Source of the DNA: Pseudomonas sp. Teo4
GTDB taxonomy: Bacteria; Pseudomonadota; Gammaproteobacteria; Pseudomonadales; Pseudomonadaceae
Length of the DNA: 64,000 nt
NCBI RefSeq assembly: GCF_034387475.1
Contig: NZ_JAXCIL010000001.1
Coordinates: 372,001 to 436,000, forward strand
Direction: 5' to 3'
Shown: positions 9,370 to 18,222 of the stretch, one piece after another
How the letters are laid out: each line of letters begins with the position of its first letter
How positions within the stretch are numbered: the first letter of the stretch is position 1
The notes under the pieces: generated by a model
The model's input: only the letters and a program-made list of their open reading frames with translations
Database searches by the model: none
What the model was told of the DNA's origin: nothing
Position numbers and translations under genes: made by a program

Positions 9370-10012
9370 TGATTTTTTCGCGCACGGCAAACAGCACCAG
9401 GCCGGCCACGTCGTAGATCTGCAGGCGCTTCATGATCTGCGAGCGGTGGGTTTCCACGGTCTTGATCGACAGGCCAAGGCCGGCGGCGATCTCGCGCGTC
9501 GACTTGCCCCGCACGATCAAGCGCAGGATCTCCAGTTGCCGGGCTGTAAGGTTGTGGCGGTCGCTGACGGGGTGTTTGCCGTGCTGCGCATGCATGAGCG
9601 CCTGGTTGATCACGGTGTGGGCGATGGCCGGGCTAAGGTAGCGTTCGCCATTACGCAGTGCTGCAAGGGCCTGTTCCAGCTCGGTGGCGGTGGTGTCCTT
9701 GAGCAGGTAGCCGTGGGCGCCGCTTTCCAGAGCACGCATGATCAGCTCGGGGTCAGTGTGCATGGACAGGATGAGCACCTTGCTGGTGTTGCCGCTGGCA
9801 CGCAGTTGGGTGAGCGCATCCAGGCCGCTGGTGGAACGCATGGAGATGTCCAGCAGGATGATGTCCGGTGCCAGTGCATGAACTTGTTCGAGCAGCTGAT
9901 TGCCGTCATCGGCTTCACCGACCACGCTATAGCCTGGAATGTCGGAAACCAGGGCACGGACCCCGGCGCGGATCAGCGAGTGGTCATCCACCAGCAGTAA
10001 TCTACAGGTCAT
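9353..10012 (-). CDS. NarL/LuxR-family response regulator
   Basis: A 219-residue two-component regulator starting at the ATG at 10012. The receiver domain (about residues 1-120) has LLLVDDHSLIRAG with acidic residues Asp9 and Asp10, the phospho-acceptor Asp55 in IILLDISM, and Lys106-region YLLKD. The C-terminal helix-turn-helix (about 150-215) reads LTARQLEILRLIVRGKSTRE, then LSIKTVETHRSQIMKRL, typical NarL/FixJ. The start overlaps the end of the sensor kinase by 11 bases, so the two are translated as a pair. The stimulus is not evident. Confidence 0.93.
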   Translation of the reverse strand: MTCRLLLVDDHSLIRAGVRALVSDIPGYSVVGEADDGNQLLEQVHALAPDIILLDISMRSTSGLDALTQLRASGNTSKVLILSMHTDPELIMRALESGAHGYLLKDTTATELEQALAALRNGERYLSPAIAHTVINQALMHAQHGKHPVSDRHNLTARQLEILRLIVRGKSTREIAAGLGLSIKTVETHRSQIMKRLQIYDVAGLVLFAVREKIISLDD

Positions 10013-10913
10013 TGGAAGCGGGGGTCCTGGCACGTTCATGGGTGCGGGGCGGCCATGGGAACACGACGTCGATTCGGGTGCCCAGGCCAAGCTGACTGGT
10101 GATGTGCAGGCTGCCTTTGAGGGCCACCACCCGTTCCTGCATGCCGGCCATGCCGCGCTGGCCTGCCTCGGCCGGGTTGCTCGTGGGAGTGAAGCCGCGG
10201 CCGTCGTCCTGAATGGTCAGGGCGAGGCCCTCGGGGCTGCGCTGCAGTTTGATGGTCAGGTTGCGAGCCTGGGCGTGGCGCAGCATGTTGGTGACGGCTT
10301 CCTGGGTGATGCGAAAGACAGCCATGGAGACTTCTTCGGTAATGCCCCCCAGGCGTTGGTGGCATTCCAGGCTCCAGTGCACCTCGCTGCTCTCCAGTGT
10401 ACGTACCAGATGCGCACGCAGGCTGGCTTCCAGGCCCAGGCTGGCCAGTTGCCGGGGGTTGAGAATGGCAGATACATCGCGCACGTTGCTCAAGGTGTCC
10501 TCGAGGGTGCTGCGCAGTGTGCCGCAGTGGGCCTGCAGGTCAGCTGGCAACCGCCGTTGCAGCCAGTCCAGTTGCAGCTTGGCGGCCGTCAGCAATTGGC
10601 CGATGTCATCATGCAATTCGCGGCTCAGGTGTTGGCGCTCGCTCTCCTGGACCTTCAGCATGCGGTCGGCCAGCTCCGCCGGTTGCAGGTTGATCGACCT
10701 GGCCCCGCGGCTCAGGTGCCAAAAGACGCCCAGCAAGGCGGCCAGTTGCAATACCAGCAGGCTGGCTGGCATGGGCTGGCTGGCCATGAACAGCGCCAGG
10801 TTGGCGGCCATCGATGCCACGCACAGCACAGCCGTCGTCCAGCGCAGCAGGGCAGTGCGAGAACAGCAACGCAGAGGAATCTTCAAGCGTGGGAGCATAA
10901 ATAGGGAAGCCAC
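10002..10913 (-). CDS. NarX-like sensor histidine kinase (HisKA_3)
   Basis: A 303-residue kinase of the NarX/DegS class, partner of the adjacent regulator. Two predicted membrane helices lie at about residues 25-45 and 50-66 with only a few residues between them, so there is no sizeable periplasmic sensor domain. The dimerisation/phosphoacceptor block ERQHLSRELHDDIGQLL places the phospho-histidine at His101. The ATPase domain shows TQEAVTNMLRHAQA and DDGRGF, with GMAGMQERV near the end. The start is uncertain: a GTG at 10913 or the ATG at 10898, neither with a strong ribosome site. The input is probably intramembrane or from a missing partner. Confidence 0.9.
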   Translation of the reverse strand: MASLFMLPRLKIPLRCCSRTALLRWTTAVLCVASMAANLALFMASQPMPASLLVLQLAALLGVFWHLSRGARSINLQPAELADRMLKVQESERQHLSRELHDDIGQLLTAAKLQLDWLQRRLPADLQAHCGTLRSTLEDTLSNVRDVSAILNPRQLASLGLEASLRAHLVRTLESSEVHWSLECHQRLGGITEEVSMAVFRITQEAVTNMLRHAQARNLTIKLQRSPEGLALTIQDDGRGFTPTSNPAEAGQRGMAGMQERVVALKGSLHITSQLGLGTRIDVVFPWPPRTHERARTPASNDL

Positions 10914-11299
10914 TGAAGTATTGCTGATGGAGGCCTTGCACAGGTATTACCAGAGGCTTTGGCGTGGTGCTTTCAATCAATCGCTCAGCGCACGTCGAAA
11001 GGATCTGCATGCGTGCCGAGAACGTTTGGTTTTGCGCATCTTAACACTTCGGGCTGCTTTGGTCGCGGCCAGGCAGTGCATCGAATCCTCAGGGTTTCCG
11101 GGGGGATCCGGAGGTTTTTTCATGTGCCGGTCAGGGCAGAGTGCCATTATTCAGCCAAGTTGTGCGCCTTTTCAGTGCAAGTAGCTTGAATAAGGCTCAA
11201 GTGTAACCGCCAAACTTGGCCAAACTTCCCTAGTTCGACCATGGTGGGCCTTGAACAATACGCTTAGTTGCTCTTTCGGCGGAGTGAGTCCGTGCCGCT
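10914..11299. other. Intergenic region, no clear gene
   Basis: These 386 bases lie upstream of the sensor kinase and downstream of the minus-strand HPt-like gene. There is a weak plus-strand hairpin with GGATCCGGAGG followed by TTTTTT near 11102-11120, and a CTTGA...CTCAAG inverted repeat near 11186-11202. A short repeat of CCAAACTT lies near 11210-11227. None is enough for an RNA gene or operator call. Confidence 0.4.
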
Positions 11300-11797
11300 C
11301 TAATGGTGCGGTGAGGGCTTTGATGGCGCCTCTGAATGAGGGTGGATGCACGAACTTTCGCGTTCGTTGCAGGAGGCACACGTTTGCGGTGCCGGTTGGT
11401 TCAGGAGGCCGGCAAGCTCACCCAGTAGCGTGATCTGTTCGCAGGTGTCCAGGCTCAGGCGCCCGGTGCGCGGGTCGACCAGCTCCAGTTGCCAGGCCAG
11501 CAGGGTCAGGCAGGCATCCAGCGCAGGGAGGGCTTCACCCTTCAAGTGTTGTTCACGGCAGGCAGGCGCGAGCAACCGCTGTAACGCTTCGGTGTAACGT
11601 GAAACCTCGATCAGGCCCAGGCCGTTGGCGCGACGGGCAAGGGTGTCAAGCGTGTTGTTCAGGCAATGGCAGGCATCTGGATCGTTGTCGATCAGCTCCA
11701 GGTGCTGCAGGCATTCCTGGGACTGGGTTAACAAGATCTGCGCATCCAGCAGAAATTCCTGCAGGGCGATGCTGTTCGAGGAGGCGTTGTCCATCAT
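11300..11797 (-). CDS. CheA-P1/HPt-like protein lacking the phospho-histidine
   Basis: A 165-residue soluble protein from the ATG at 11797, preceded by GGAGTGAC. Residues 12-75 resemble the HPt (P1) domain of CheA: LQEFLLDAQILLTQSQECLQ, then LELIDNDPDACHCLNNTL, then the segment DTLARRANGLGL. The last aligns position by position with the canonical HTLKGxAxxLGL box, but the phospho-acceptor His is Asp51 and the Lys-Gly pair is Ala-Arg. The rest (80-165) is helical, Leu-rich and ends in a Cys/Pro/His-rich tail without a known domain. It is divergent from the CheV-like gene, which supports a chemotaxis or phosphorelay connection. Function is inference only. Confidence 0.7.
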   Translation of the reverse strand: MMDNASSNSIALQEFLLDAQILLTQSQECLQHLELIDNDPDACHCLNNTLDTLARRANGLGLIEVSRYTEALQRLLAPACREQHLKGEALPALDACLTLLAWQLELVDPRTGRLSLDTCEQITLLGELAGLLNQPAPQTCASCNERESSCIHPHSEAPSKPSPHH

Positions 11798-12133
11798 GTC
11801 ACTCCGGCGGGTTGGGCTGGAGCGGGGGTTGGCCACGCCAAGACGATTGCTAGCAAAAGCCTGACTCCATTCATGCAATGAGAATGGCGTCACATTAATG
11901 GCTAAAGGATATTGCGAACATCAGGTTGCACCCGATTGCTGCTAGGGGTTTCCCTGATGCTGGGGTAGGGGTGGCGACAGGTGCTGCGGTTGCGATGTCC
12001 GCAGTAAAGCATGATGGTAAAGTGATATCAATTGCTGGCAAGGCTTTTTCCTGCAGGGGTTAAGCCGCGCAAAAAAATGCCGATACAGGTTGGATCAATT
12101 TACTTTTCCCGACACGCGCCTGGGGGTTTTCCA
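11798..12133. other. Divergent intergenic region upstream of the CheV-like gene
   Basis: These 336 bases separate the HPt-like gene from the CheV-like gene and hold a FliA-type promoter close to the latter (separate entry). An AT-rich stretch near 11880-11925 may contain the promoter of the minus-strand gene. No further gene is seen. Confidence 0.5.
12060..12086 (+). promoter_or_regulatory. Sigma-28 (FliA) type promoter
   Basis: The sequence TTAAGCCG - 11 bases - GCCGATAC matches the flagellar sigma-28 consensus TAAAGTTT-N11-GCCGATAA with the exact spacing and a near-perfect -10 element (7 of 8). It ends 47 bases upstream of the CheV-like start, which fits co-expression with the flagellar and chemotaxis regulon. 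Confidence 0.7.
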
Positions 12134-13069
12134 ATGGCTGGCATTCTCGACACGGTAGACCAACGCACGCAATTGGTGGGTGAAAACCGCCTGGAAATTC
12201 TGATGTTTCGCCTGGCAGGCCGCCAACTGTTCGCGATCAACGTGTTCAAGGTGCAGGAAGTGCTGCAGTTGCCCAAGCTGACCCTGATGCCGCAGCGCCA
12301 TGCGTTCGTCTGTGGTGTAGTCAACCTGCGCGGGCAGACCCTGCCGGTGATCGACTTGTCCCAGGCGATTGGCATGCGCCCGCTGCAGCCGGGGCCGGAC
12401 AGCACCATTATCGTCACCGAGTACAACCGCTCGGTGCAAGCCTTCCTGGTGGGCGGTGTCGATCGCATCGTCAACATGAACTGGGAAGCCATCATGCCGC
12501 CACCTTCCAGTGCTGGCCGCCAGCATTACCTGACCGCCATCACCAAGGTGGATGACAAGCTGGTGGAAGTGATCGACGTGGAGAAGGTCCTGGCCGAGAT
12601 CGTGCCTTACAACGCCAGGGTTTCTGGCGACAAACTCGCCGATCCGGTGCTGGCCCGTGCTCGCGGACGGGAAGTGCTGCTGGTGGATGACTCCAGCGTG
12701 GCGCTGGCGCAGCTGCGTGACACCTTGTCTCAACTTGGCGTGAAACTGCATGTGGCCAGCGATGGCCTCAAGGCGCTGCGCATGCTCAAGGGTTGGGCCG
12801 ACGCCGGTGAAGATGTGTGCGAGAAACTGCTGATGGTGTTCACCGATGCCGAGATGCCGGAAATGGACGGTTACCGGCTGACCACCGAAATTCGCAGCGA
12901 TGCGCGCCTGCGCAAGCTCTACGTGGTGTTGCACACGTCGCTTTCGGGAAGTTTCAACGAGTCCATGGTCAAGAAGGTCGGTTGCGACAACTTCCTCTCC
13001 AAATTCCAGCCCGACCGCCTGGTCGATGTGGTGAAGCAGCGCCTGATGCTGGATACCGCCAACGCCTGA
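12134..13069 (+). CDS. cheV: CheV-like chemotaxis coupling protein (CheW-receiver fusion)
   Basis: A 311-residue CheV-type adaptor linking chemoreceptors to CheA. The N-terminal CheW-like domain (about residues 15-165) has FRLAGRQLFAINVFKVQEVL and VVNLRGQTLPVIDL. The C-terminal receiver (about 180-305) starts at EVLLVDDSSVAL, carries the phospho-acceptor Asp238 in FTDAEMPEMDGY, then the VVLHTSLSG switch residue and NFLSKF with the conserved lysine. The chosen ATG at 12134 gives the conserved MAGILDTVDQRTQ start; the longer frame is unlikely. Phosphorylation of the receiver is thought to tune CheA coupling. It is driven by a sigma-28-type promoter. Confidence 0.93.
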   Translation: MAGILDTVDQRTQLVGENRLEILMFRLAGRQLFAINVFKVQEVLQLPKLTLMPQRHAFVCGVVNLRGQTLPVIDLSQAIGMRPLQPGPDSTIIVTEYNRSVQAFLVGGVDRIVNMNWEAIMPPPSSAGRQHYLTAITKVDDKLVEVIDVEKVLAEIVPYNARVSGDKLADPVLARARGREVLLVDDSSVALAQLRDTLSQLGVKLHVASDGLKALRMLKGWADAGEDVCEKLLMVFTDAEMPEMDGYRLTTEIRSDARLRKLYVVLHTSLSGSFNESMVKKVGCDNFLSKFQPDRLVDVVKQRLMLDTANA

Positions 13070-13133
13070 TGCCTGCGCTGACCGAGCGTCGGGTATAAGC
13101 TAGGCGTTTTCGGAGTGTGCGAGGCAAGCAGGG

Positions 13134-13934
13134 ATGTTTTTGAGTGAGTTGTATCGATACCCGGTGAAGTCGGGGCGGGCGCAACGTCTGCAGGCTTCGC
13201 CGGTGGGTCACCTGGGTGTGCTGGGTGATCGTCGCTGGATGGTGGTCGAAGAAGAAAACGGCCGCTTTCTCACCCAGCGCGCATGGCCACAACTGAGCCA
13301 GTTGACGGCTATCCATGGTGACGCGGGGTTGTTGCTGGAGGCCCCAGGGCAGGCGCCGTTGCAGGTGTTGGTGCCTGAGGCTGATGATGACCTGCGTGGC
13401 GTGACGATCTGGCGCGATACCTTGCGAGTTCCCGATGCTGGCGATGAAGCAGCTGCCTGGCTTTCGCAGATGCTCGGTAAGCCTGTGCGGCTTGTGTACT
13501 GCCCGCCGCAACGCGCCCGCTACCTGCCCAGCGGCTATGGCTTGAACAGCGACCGGGCGGCGTTTCCGGACGGCTTTCCATTTTTGCTGATTGGCCAAGG
13601 GTCGCTGGATGAGCTCAACCGGCGCATTGGCCGGCCCATGGAAATGCTCAGGTTCCGACCGAATCTGGTGGTGCAGGGCAGTGAGCCGTTCGCTGAGGAT
13701 GGCTGGAAGCGGATTCGCATCGGCGAACTGGAGTTTCGTCTGCTCAAACCCAGTGTGCGGTGCATCTTCACCACACTCGATCCCGTGACTGGGGAGCGCA
13801 GCGCTGACCGTGAGCCGCTGACCACGCTCAAGACGTTCCGAGAGAAAGAGGGGGATGTGCTGTTCGGGCAGAACCTGGCGGTGGATGGCCAGGGCGTGCT
13901 CGAAGTGGGGATGAGTGTGGAGGTGTTGGAGTAG
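13134..13934 (+). CDS. MOSC domain protein (YcbX/mARC-like)
   Basis: A 266-residue protein with an N-terminal MOSC-N beta barrel (about 1-115, starting LSELYRYPVKSG) and a C-terminal MOSC domain (about 125-265). The MOSC cysteine expected to bind the molybdenum cofactor sulfur is visible in KPSVRCIFTTLDP near residue 207, followed by the family R-x-P-L-x-T-L motif. Relatives include E. coli YcbX and eukaryotic mARC, which use Moco to reduce N-hydroxylated compounds. Unlike YcbX there is no C-terminal 2Fe-2S ferredoxin domain, so it needs a separate electron donor. It is a plausible consumer of the moaB-moeA product. Confidence 0.9.
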   Translation: MFLSELYRYPVKSGRAQRLQASPVGHLGVLGDRRWMVVEEENGRFLTQRAWPQLSQLTAIHGDAGLLLEAPGQAPLQVLVPEADDDLRGVTIWRDTLRVPDAGDEAAAWLSQMLGKPVRLVYCPPQRARYLPSGYGLNSDRAAFPDGFPFLLIGQGSLDELNRRIGRPMEMLRFRPNLVVQGSEPFAEDGWKRIRIGELEFRLLKPSVRCIFTTLDPVTGERSADREPLTTLKTFREKEGDVLFGQNLAVDGQGVLEVGMSVEVLE

Positions 13935-13948
13935 CGGGTGTGTTTACC

Positions 13949-14015
13949 GGCCTCATCGCCGGCAAGCCGGCTCCTACAGGGGTTTTGTAGGAGCCGGCTT
14001 GCCGGCGATGAGGCC
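13949..14015. repeat. REP palindrome pair (BIME-like)
   Basis: Two 30-bp perfectly complementary arms (13949-13978 and 13986-14015) enclose a 7-base loop. The core is GCCGGCAAGCCGGC. It lies between the convergent MOSC and lytic transglycosylase genes, where it probably acts as a transcript end or RNA-stabilising hairpin. Confidence 0.92.
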
Positions 14016-14024
14016 TGCACTCAG

Positions 14025-15953
14025 TTACATATCGTCAAAATACCGCTCATGCCAATCCACCAGTGGCTGTGGCGAATTGAGCTTCTGCCCGTAGATCACC
14101 GAATACGACAACACGTTCTGCACGTACTGGCGCGTTTCGTCGAACGGGATCGACTCAACCCACACATCGAAGCTCAGGTGCTTGGCGCCCTTGAGCCATT
14201 GCCGAACTCGCCCGGGGCCGGCGTTGTAGGCCGCCGAGGCCAGCACCCGGTTACCGTTGAATTGGCTGTGCACCTGACTCAGGTAGGCCGCGCCCAGCTG
14301 GATGTTCTTGTCAGGGTTGAACACCTGCGCTGGTGAGGCCAGCGGAATGCTGAACTTGCGTGCCGTCTCCTTGGCGGTGGCCGGCATCAGCTGCATCAGG
14401 CCGCTGGCCCCGACGCTGGAACGGGCATCTTCCATGAAGGCGCTTTCCTGGCGGGTAATGGCGAATACCCAGCTCGAATGCAGCCCGCGCACTTTGGCTT
14501 CGCGTACCAGGGTGTCGCGGTGGGCCATGGGGAAGCGGATGTCCAGGTCATCCCAGTACTGCGCCTGGCTGATGGTGCGAATGGCCGGGAAATACCAGCG
14601 CAAGTCGTAGGCCAGGCGCGCCTGGGCAACCATCTCGTCACGGGTGAAGTGACGGCTGACGTGGTACCACTCGCGGCGCCCTTCGACGATCTGGCCGCGG
14701 GCGTGGAATTCCAGGGCACGCTGGATGCCCGGCGTGTTACGCACCTTGTTGACCAGTTGCGGGCTGAGCACCAGCGGCCTGTTGTTCAACTGATAAGGGG
14801 TTTGGGCCCGGTCAGCGGCGAGGAAGCCATAAAAGTCGCGTTCGCGTGCCACGGTCTTGTACAGCAGCGGAATTTGCGGGTTGTTCGGCTGGGCCAGCTC
14901 CAGGGTACGGGCTTGCCAGTACTTCCAGCGGCTGCTGCTGGCCAGGTCCTGTGGCAGGCGCTTGGTCAGCTGGTAGGCGTCTTCCCAACGGCCCAGGCGC
15001 AACAGCAGGCGCAAACGCCATTCGCTGACGGTGTTGTCGCGCAGTTCCGGGTCGTAGCGGGTCATCAGGTCAAGGGCGCGTGGGTCGTAACGACGAGCCA
15101 AGGTCAGGCCGATTTCCCGGGCGATCGCGACTTTCTCGTCGCGGGAGAAGTGCATGCGCTGGGCGTAATCGTCGAGCAGCGCCATGGCGCGCTCCGGGTC
15201 CTGCCTGGCCAAACGACGCAGGCCGAGGCTGACCACGTCGGACATGGCCTCGTTGACCGGGGTGAAGCGTGATGGCTGGTTCAACAGCTCGGGCTTTTGC
15301 GCGACGTCGACCAGCAGGCGACCCTGTGGGGCAAGGGTGGTCAGGGTCTTGACCAGGTTGTTGGCCAGGCCGTAGTTGCGTGCCTGGGCGGCCAGCTTGG
15401 TGCGGTTCCAGCGTTTGGCCTCGGTCAGCTGGCCTTCGGCGGCCCACATGCCGAACAGGGTGTCACAGGCTGCCGGTTGCGACTTGCCGACATTCCACAG
15501 CTTTTCGGCGCTGGCAAAACCCTCGGCTCTGAGGCCATGGCTCAGCTGGTACTGACCGTTCAGGCAGTCCAGTTCGGTGAAGTTGAGCTTGGGGTCGTAA
15601 TACTTGGCAAAGGTATTCCACTCGCCGCGCTCGGCCAGCCAGCGCAGCCAGCGCAGTTTCATCCAGTTGGCCTGGGGCAGATCACCGTGTTTGGCCAGGA
15701 AGCCTTCGATTTCTTCGTTGCTTGCGCTTTTCAGGCGTGCGGTGAGTTCGTCGTAGGCCAGGTAGGGCGTCAACGGGTAATCGCGCAGGGCCTGGGCATA
15801 GCGCAGGTAAGGGCCTTTGTCGCCCTTGGCCAAGGCGCGCTTGGCCTCGTCATAGTACTGGCGTTGCTGGGAGAGGTCGGCGGCCTGCGCCACGCTGGCG
15901 GCGGCTGCGGTGAGCAGCAGGCAGGATGCAATCTGTAACAGGCGGCTGCGCAT
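14025..15953 (-). CDS. slt: Soluble lytic murein transglycosylase Slt
   Basis: A 642-residue periplasmic enzyme that cleaves the MurNAc-GlcNAc bond of peptidoglycan to give 1,6-anhydro products. The ATG at 15953 (MRSRLLQIASCLLLTAAAAS) gives a clear Sec signal peptide cleaved around AQA-AD; the start at 15977 would disturb it. Residues about 25-430 form the helical superhelical U-domain. The C-terminal catalytic SLT domain shows TRQESAFMEDARSSVGASGL with catalytic Glu503, LMQLMPATA, and NIQLGAAYL. Length equals that of E. coli Slt70. Products feed recycling through NagZ, encoded further along this window. Confidence 0.96.
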   Translation of the reverse strand: MRSRLLQIASCLLLTAAAASVAQAADLSQQRQYYDEAKRALAKGDKGPYLRYAQALRDYPLTPYLAYDELTARLKSASNEEIEGFLAKHGDLPQANWMKLRWLRWLAERGEWNTFAKYYDPKLNFTELDCLNGQYQLSHGLRAEGFASAEKLWNVGKSQPAACDTLFGMWAAEGQLTEAKRWNRTKLAAQARNYGLANNLVKTLTTLAPQGRLLVDVAQKPELLNQPSRFTPVNEAMSDVVSLGLRRLARQDPERAMALLDDYAQRMHFSRDEKVAIAREIGLTLARRYDPRALDLMTRYDPELRDNTVSEWRLRLLLRLGRWEDAYQLTKRLPQDLASSSRWKYWQARTLELAQPNNPQIPLLYKTVARERDFYGFLAADRAQTPYQLNNRPLVLSPQLVNKVRNTPGIQRALEFHARGQIVEGRREWYHVSRHFTRDEMVAQARLAYDLRWYFPAIRTISQAQYWDDLDIRFPMAHRDTLVREAKVRGLHSSWVFAITRQESAFMEDARSSVGASGLMQLMPATAKETARKFSIPLASPAQVFNPDKNIQLGAAYLSQVHSQFNGNRVLASAAYNAGPGRVRQWLKGAKHLSFDVWVESIPFDETRQYVQNVLSYSVIYGQKLNSPQPLVDWHERYFDDM

Positions 15954-16174
15954 GATACGTCCGGGCAGTTGAACCATGGGAAAGTGACGGCAATGCCAGC
16001 ACTGTTGGAAGCTATTGCCTTAGCTTAGCCGTTTGCCCATGGCCGGTGAAAGGACTGTGCTTGTATCAAGCCGTTAACTTCGACCAAATGTCGCCAAGCG
16101 TTGGCGGTGCGGTCAACTTAATGCCGGAAATGGCCAAGTCAGGTAGAATGCGCGCCCGATTTCTGGAGACGAAC

Positions 16175-18103
16175 ATGACCCTGCTCAAATTCAGCGATGT
16201 GTCCCTCGCATTCGGCGCCATGCCGCTGCTGGACAAAGTGTCCTGGCAGATCGCCCGTGGCGAGCGGGTGTGCATCATCGGCCGCAACGGCACCGGCAAG
16301 TCGAGCATGCTGCGCCTGGTCAAGGGCGAGCAGAAGGGCGACGACGGCGAGATCTGGCGCGCCCCTGGCCTGAAGATCGGCGAGCTGCCGCAGGAATTGC
16401 CGGTGGCCGACGAACGCAGCGTGTTCGACGTGGTGGCCGAAGGCCTTGATGGCGTGGGCGCGCTGCTTGCCGAGTATCACCACCTTAGCCAGAACATCCA
16501 GGGCGATGAAGACCTGGAAAAAATCATGCACGTCCAGCACGAACTGGAAGCCCGTGATGGCTGGCGCCTGCAGCAGGTGGTGGAAAGCACTCTGAGCCGT
16601 CTGCAATTGCCGGCCGAAAAGACCCTGGCCGAGCTGTCCGGTGGCTGGCGTCGGCGCGTGCTGCTTGCCCAGGCGCTGGTTTCCGAGCCTGACCTGCTGC
16701 TGCTGGACGAACCGACCAACCACCTGGACATCGGTGCCATCGCCTGGCTCGAAGAAGCCCTGAGCGGCTTCAATGGCGCCGTGCTGTTCATCACCCACGA
16801 CCGGTCCTTCCTGCAGAACCTGGCCACCCGCATCCTTGAACTGGACCGTGGCGGCCTGATCGACTGGAACGGCGACTACGCCAGCTTCCTGGTGCACAAA
16901 GAAGCGGCGTTGGCCGCCGAAGAAACCGCCAACGCGCTGTTCGACAAGCGCCTGGCCCAGGAAGAGGTATGGATTCGCCAGGGCATCAAGGCCCGTCGAA
17001 CCCGCAACGAAGGCCGAGTGCGCGCGCTCAAGGCATTGCGCGTGGAACGCAGCGAGCGCCGTGAGCGTCAGGGCAAGGCCAACATCCAGATCGAGTCGGC
17101 GGAGAAGTCCGGCAAGCAGGTCATGGTGCTGGAGAATGTCAGCTTCGCGCACCCTGAGGGGCCGATGCTGGTCAAGGATTTCTCCATGGTCCTGCAGCGC
17201 GAGGACCGGATTGGCCTGCTGGGTGCCAACGGTACCGGCAAGACCACATTGCTCAAGCTGATGCTCGGTGACCTGGAGCCGACCTCCGGCAAGATCGAGC
17301 GGGGCACCAAGCTTGAAGTGGCCTATTTCGACCAGATGCGTCACCAGCTCGACCTGGAAAAGACCGTGATCGACAACCTGGCCGAAGGCCGGGACTTCAT
17401 CGATATCGACGGGCAGAGCCGCCATGTCCTGAGCTACCTGGGCGATTTCCTGTTCAGCCCGCAGCGCGCGCGTACCCCGGTCAAGGCGTTGTCCGGCGGC
17501 GAGCGTGCCCGTCTGTTGCTGGCCAAGCTGTTCAGCAAGCCTGCCAACCTGCTGGTGCTCGACGAGCCGACCAACGACCTGGACGTTGAAACCCTCGAGC
17601 TGCTGGAAGAAGTCCTGTCCAACTACAAGGGCACGGTGCTGATGGTCAGCCACGACCGGGCCTTCCTCGACAACGTGGTGACCAGCACCCTGGTGTTCGA
17701 AGGGCAGGGCAAGGTGCGCGAATACGTGGGTGGCTACGAGGACTGGATTCGCCAGGGCGGTTCGCCGAAGTTGCTGGGCGTGACCGAAAGCAAGGGCGGC
17801 AAGTCGGAGCTCAACAGCGCGGTGGTGGAAAAGCCCATTGCAGAGGCGGCGCCTGTGGCTGCTGCACCGGTGGCGGATGCTTCGAAGAAGAAGCTCAGCT
17901 ACAAGCTGCAGCGCGAGCTGGAGATGTTGCCAGGGCAGATCGATGAGCTGGAGCAGCGCATGGCCGAGGCCCAGGAAGAAGTGAATGCGGCAGGGTTCTA
18001 TCAGCGCCCGATCGCTGAGACCTCGGCGGTGCTGGCGAAGATCGAGAAGCTGCAGGGCGAGCTGGACGCGCTGGTAGAGCGGTGGGCTGAGCTGGAAGGC
18101 TGA
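16175..18103 (+). CDS. uup: ABC-F ATPase Uup
   Basis: A 642-residue cytosolic ABC-F protein with two ATPase cassettes and no membrane domain. Cassette 1 has Walker A GRNGTGKS at about 36-43, LSGGWRRRVLLAQAL and LLLLDEPTNHLD; cassette 2 has GANGTGKTTLL, LSGGERARLLLAK and LVLDEPTNDLD. The linker contains WIRQGIKARRTRNEGRVRAL, typical of Uup rather than YheS or EttA. A C-terminal coiled coil (about 560-642), which binds DNA in E. coli Uup, is present. The ATG at 16175 follows a CTGGAG site. Uup affects precise excision of transposons and ribosome-associated functions. Confidence 0.95.
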   Translation: MTLLKFSDVSLAFGAMPLLDKVSWQIARGERVCIIGRNGTGKSSMLRLVKGEQKGDDGEIWRAPGLKIGELPQELPVADERSVFDVVAEGLDGVGALLAEYHHLSQNIQGDEDLEKIMHVQHELEARDGWRLQQVVESTLSRLQLPAEKTLAELSGGWRRRVLLAQALVSEPDLLLLDEPTNHLDIGAIAWLEEALSGFNGAVLFITHDRSFLQNLATRILELDRGGLIDWNGDYASFLVHKEAALAAEETANALFDKRLAQEEVWIRQGIKARRTRNEGRVRALKALRVERSERRERQGKANIQIESAEKSGKQVMVLENVSFAHPEGPMLVKDFSMVLQREDRIGLLGANGTGKTTLLKLMLGDLEPTSGKIERGTKLEVAYFDQMRHQLDLEKTVIDNLAEGRDFIDIDGQSRHVLSYLGDFLFSPQRARTPVKALSGGERARLLLAKLFSKPANLLVLDEPTNDLDVETLELLEEVLSNYKGTVLMVSHDRAFLDNVVTSTLVFEGQGKVREYVGGYEDWIRQGGSPKLLGVTESKGGKSELNSAVVEKPIAEAAPVAAAPVADASKKKLSYKLQRELEMLPGQIDELEQRMAEAQEEVNAAGFYQRPIAETSAVLAKIEKLQGELDALVERWAELEG

Positions 18104-18121
18104 GTTACCGCTCTAGGCCCC

Positions 18122-18203
18122 ATCGCCGGCAAGCCGGCTCCCACAGGGATTGCACAAAGCCCGAGATCTGTGCAGTTCCTGTGGGAGCCGGCTTGCCGGC
18201 GAT
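18122..18203. repeat. REP pair after uup
   Basis: Inverted 26-bp arms (18122-18147 and 18178-18203) with core GCCGGCAAGCCGGCTCCCACAGG are separated by 30 bases. They lie between convergent uup and the universal stress gene. Confidence 0.9.
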
Positions 18204-18222
18204 AGTGCCCAGACAGGCTAAA

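Noticed and set aside
11095..11120. Terminator-like sequence with TTTTTT near 11115
   Set aside because: The stem is only about 4 bp, and there is no plus-strand gene for it to end.
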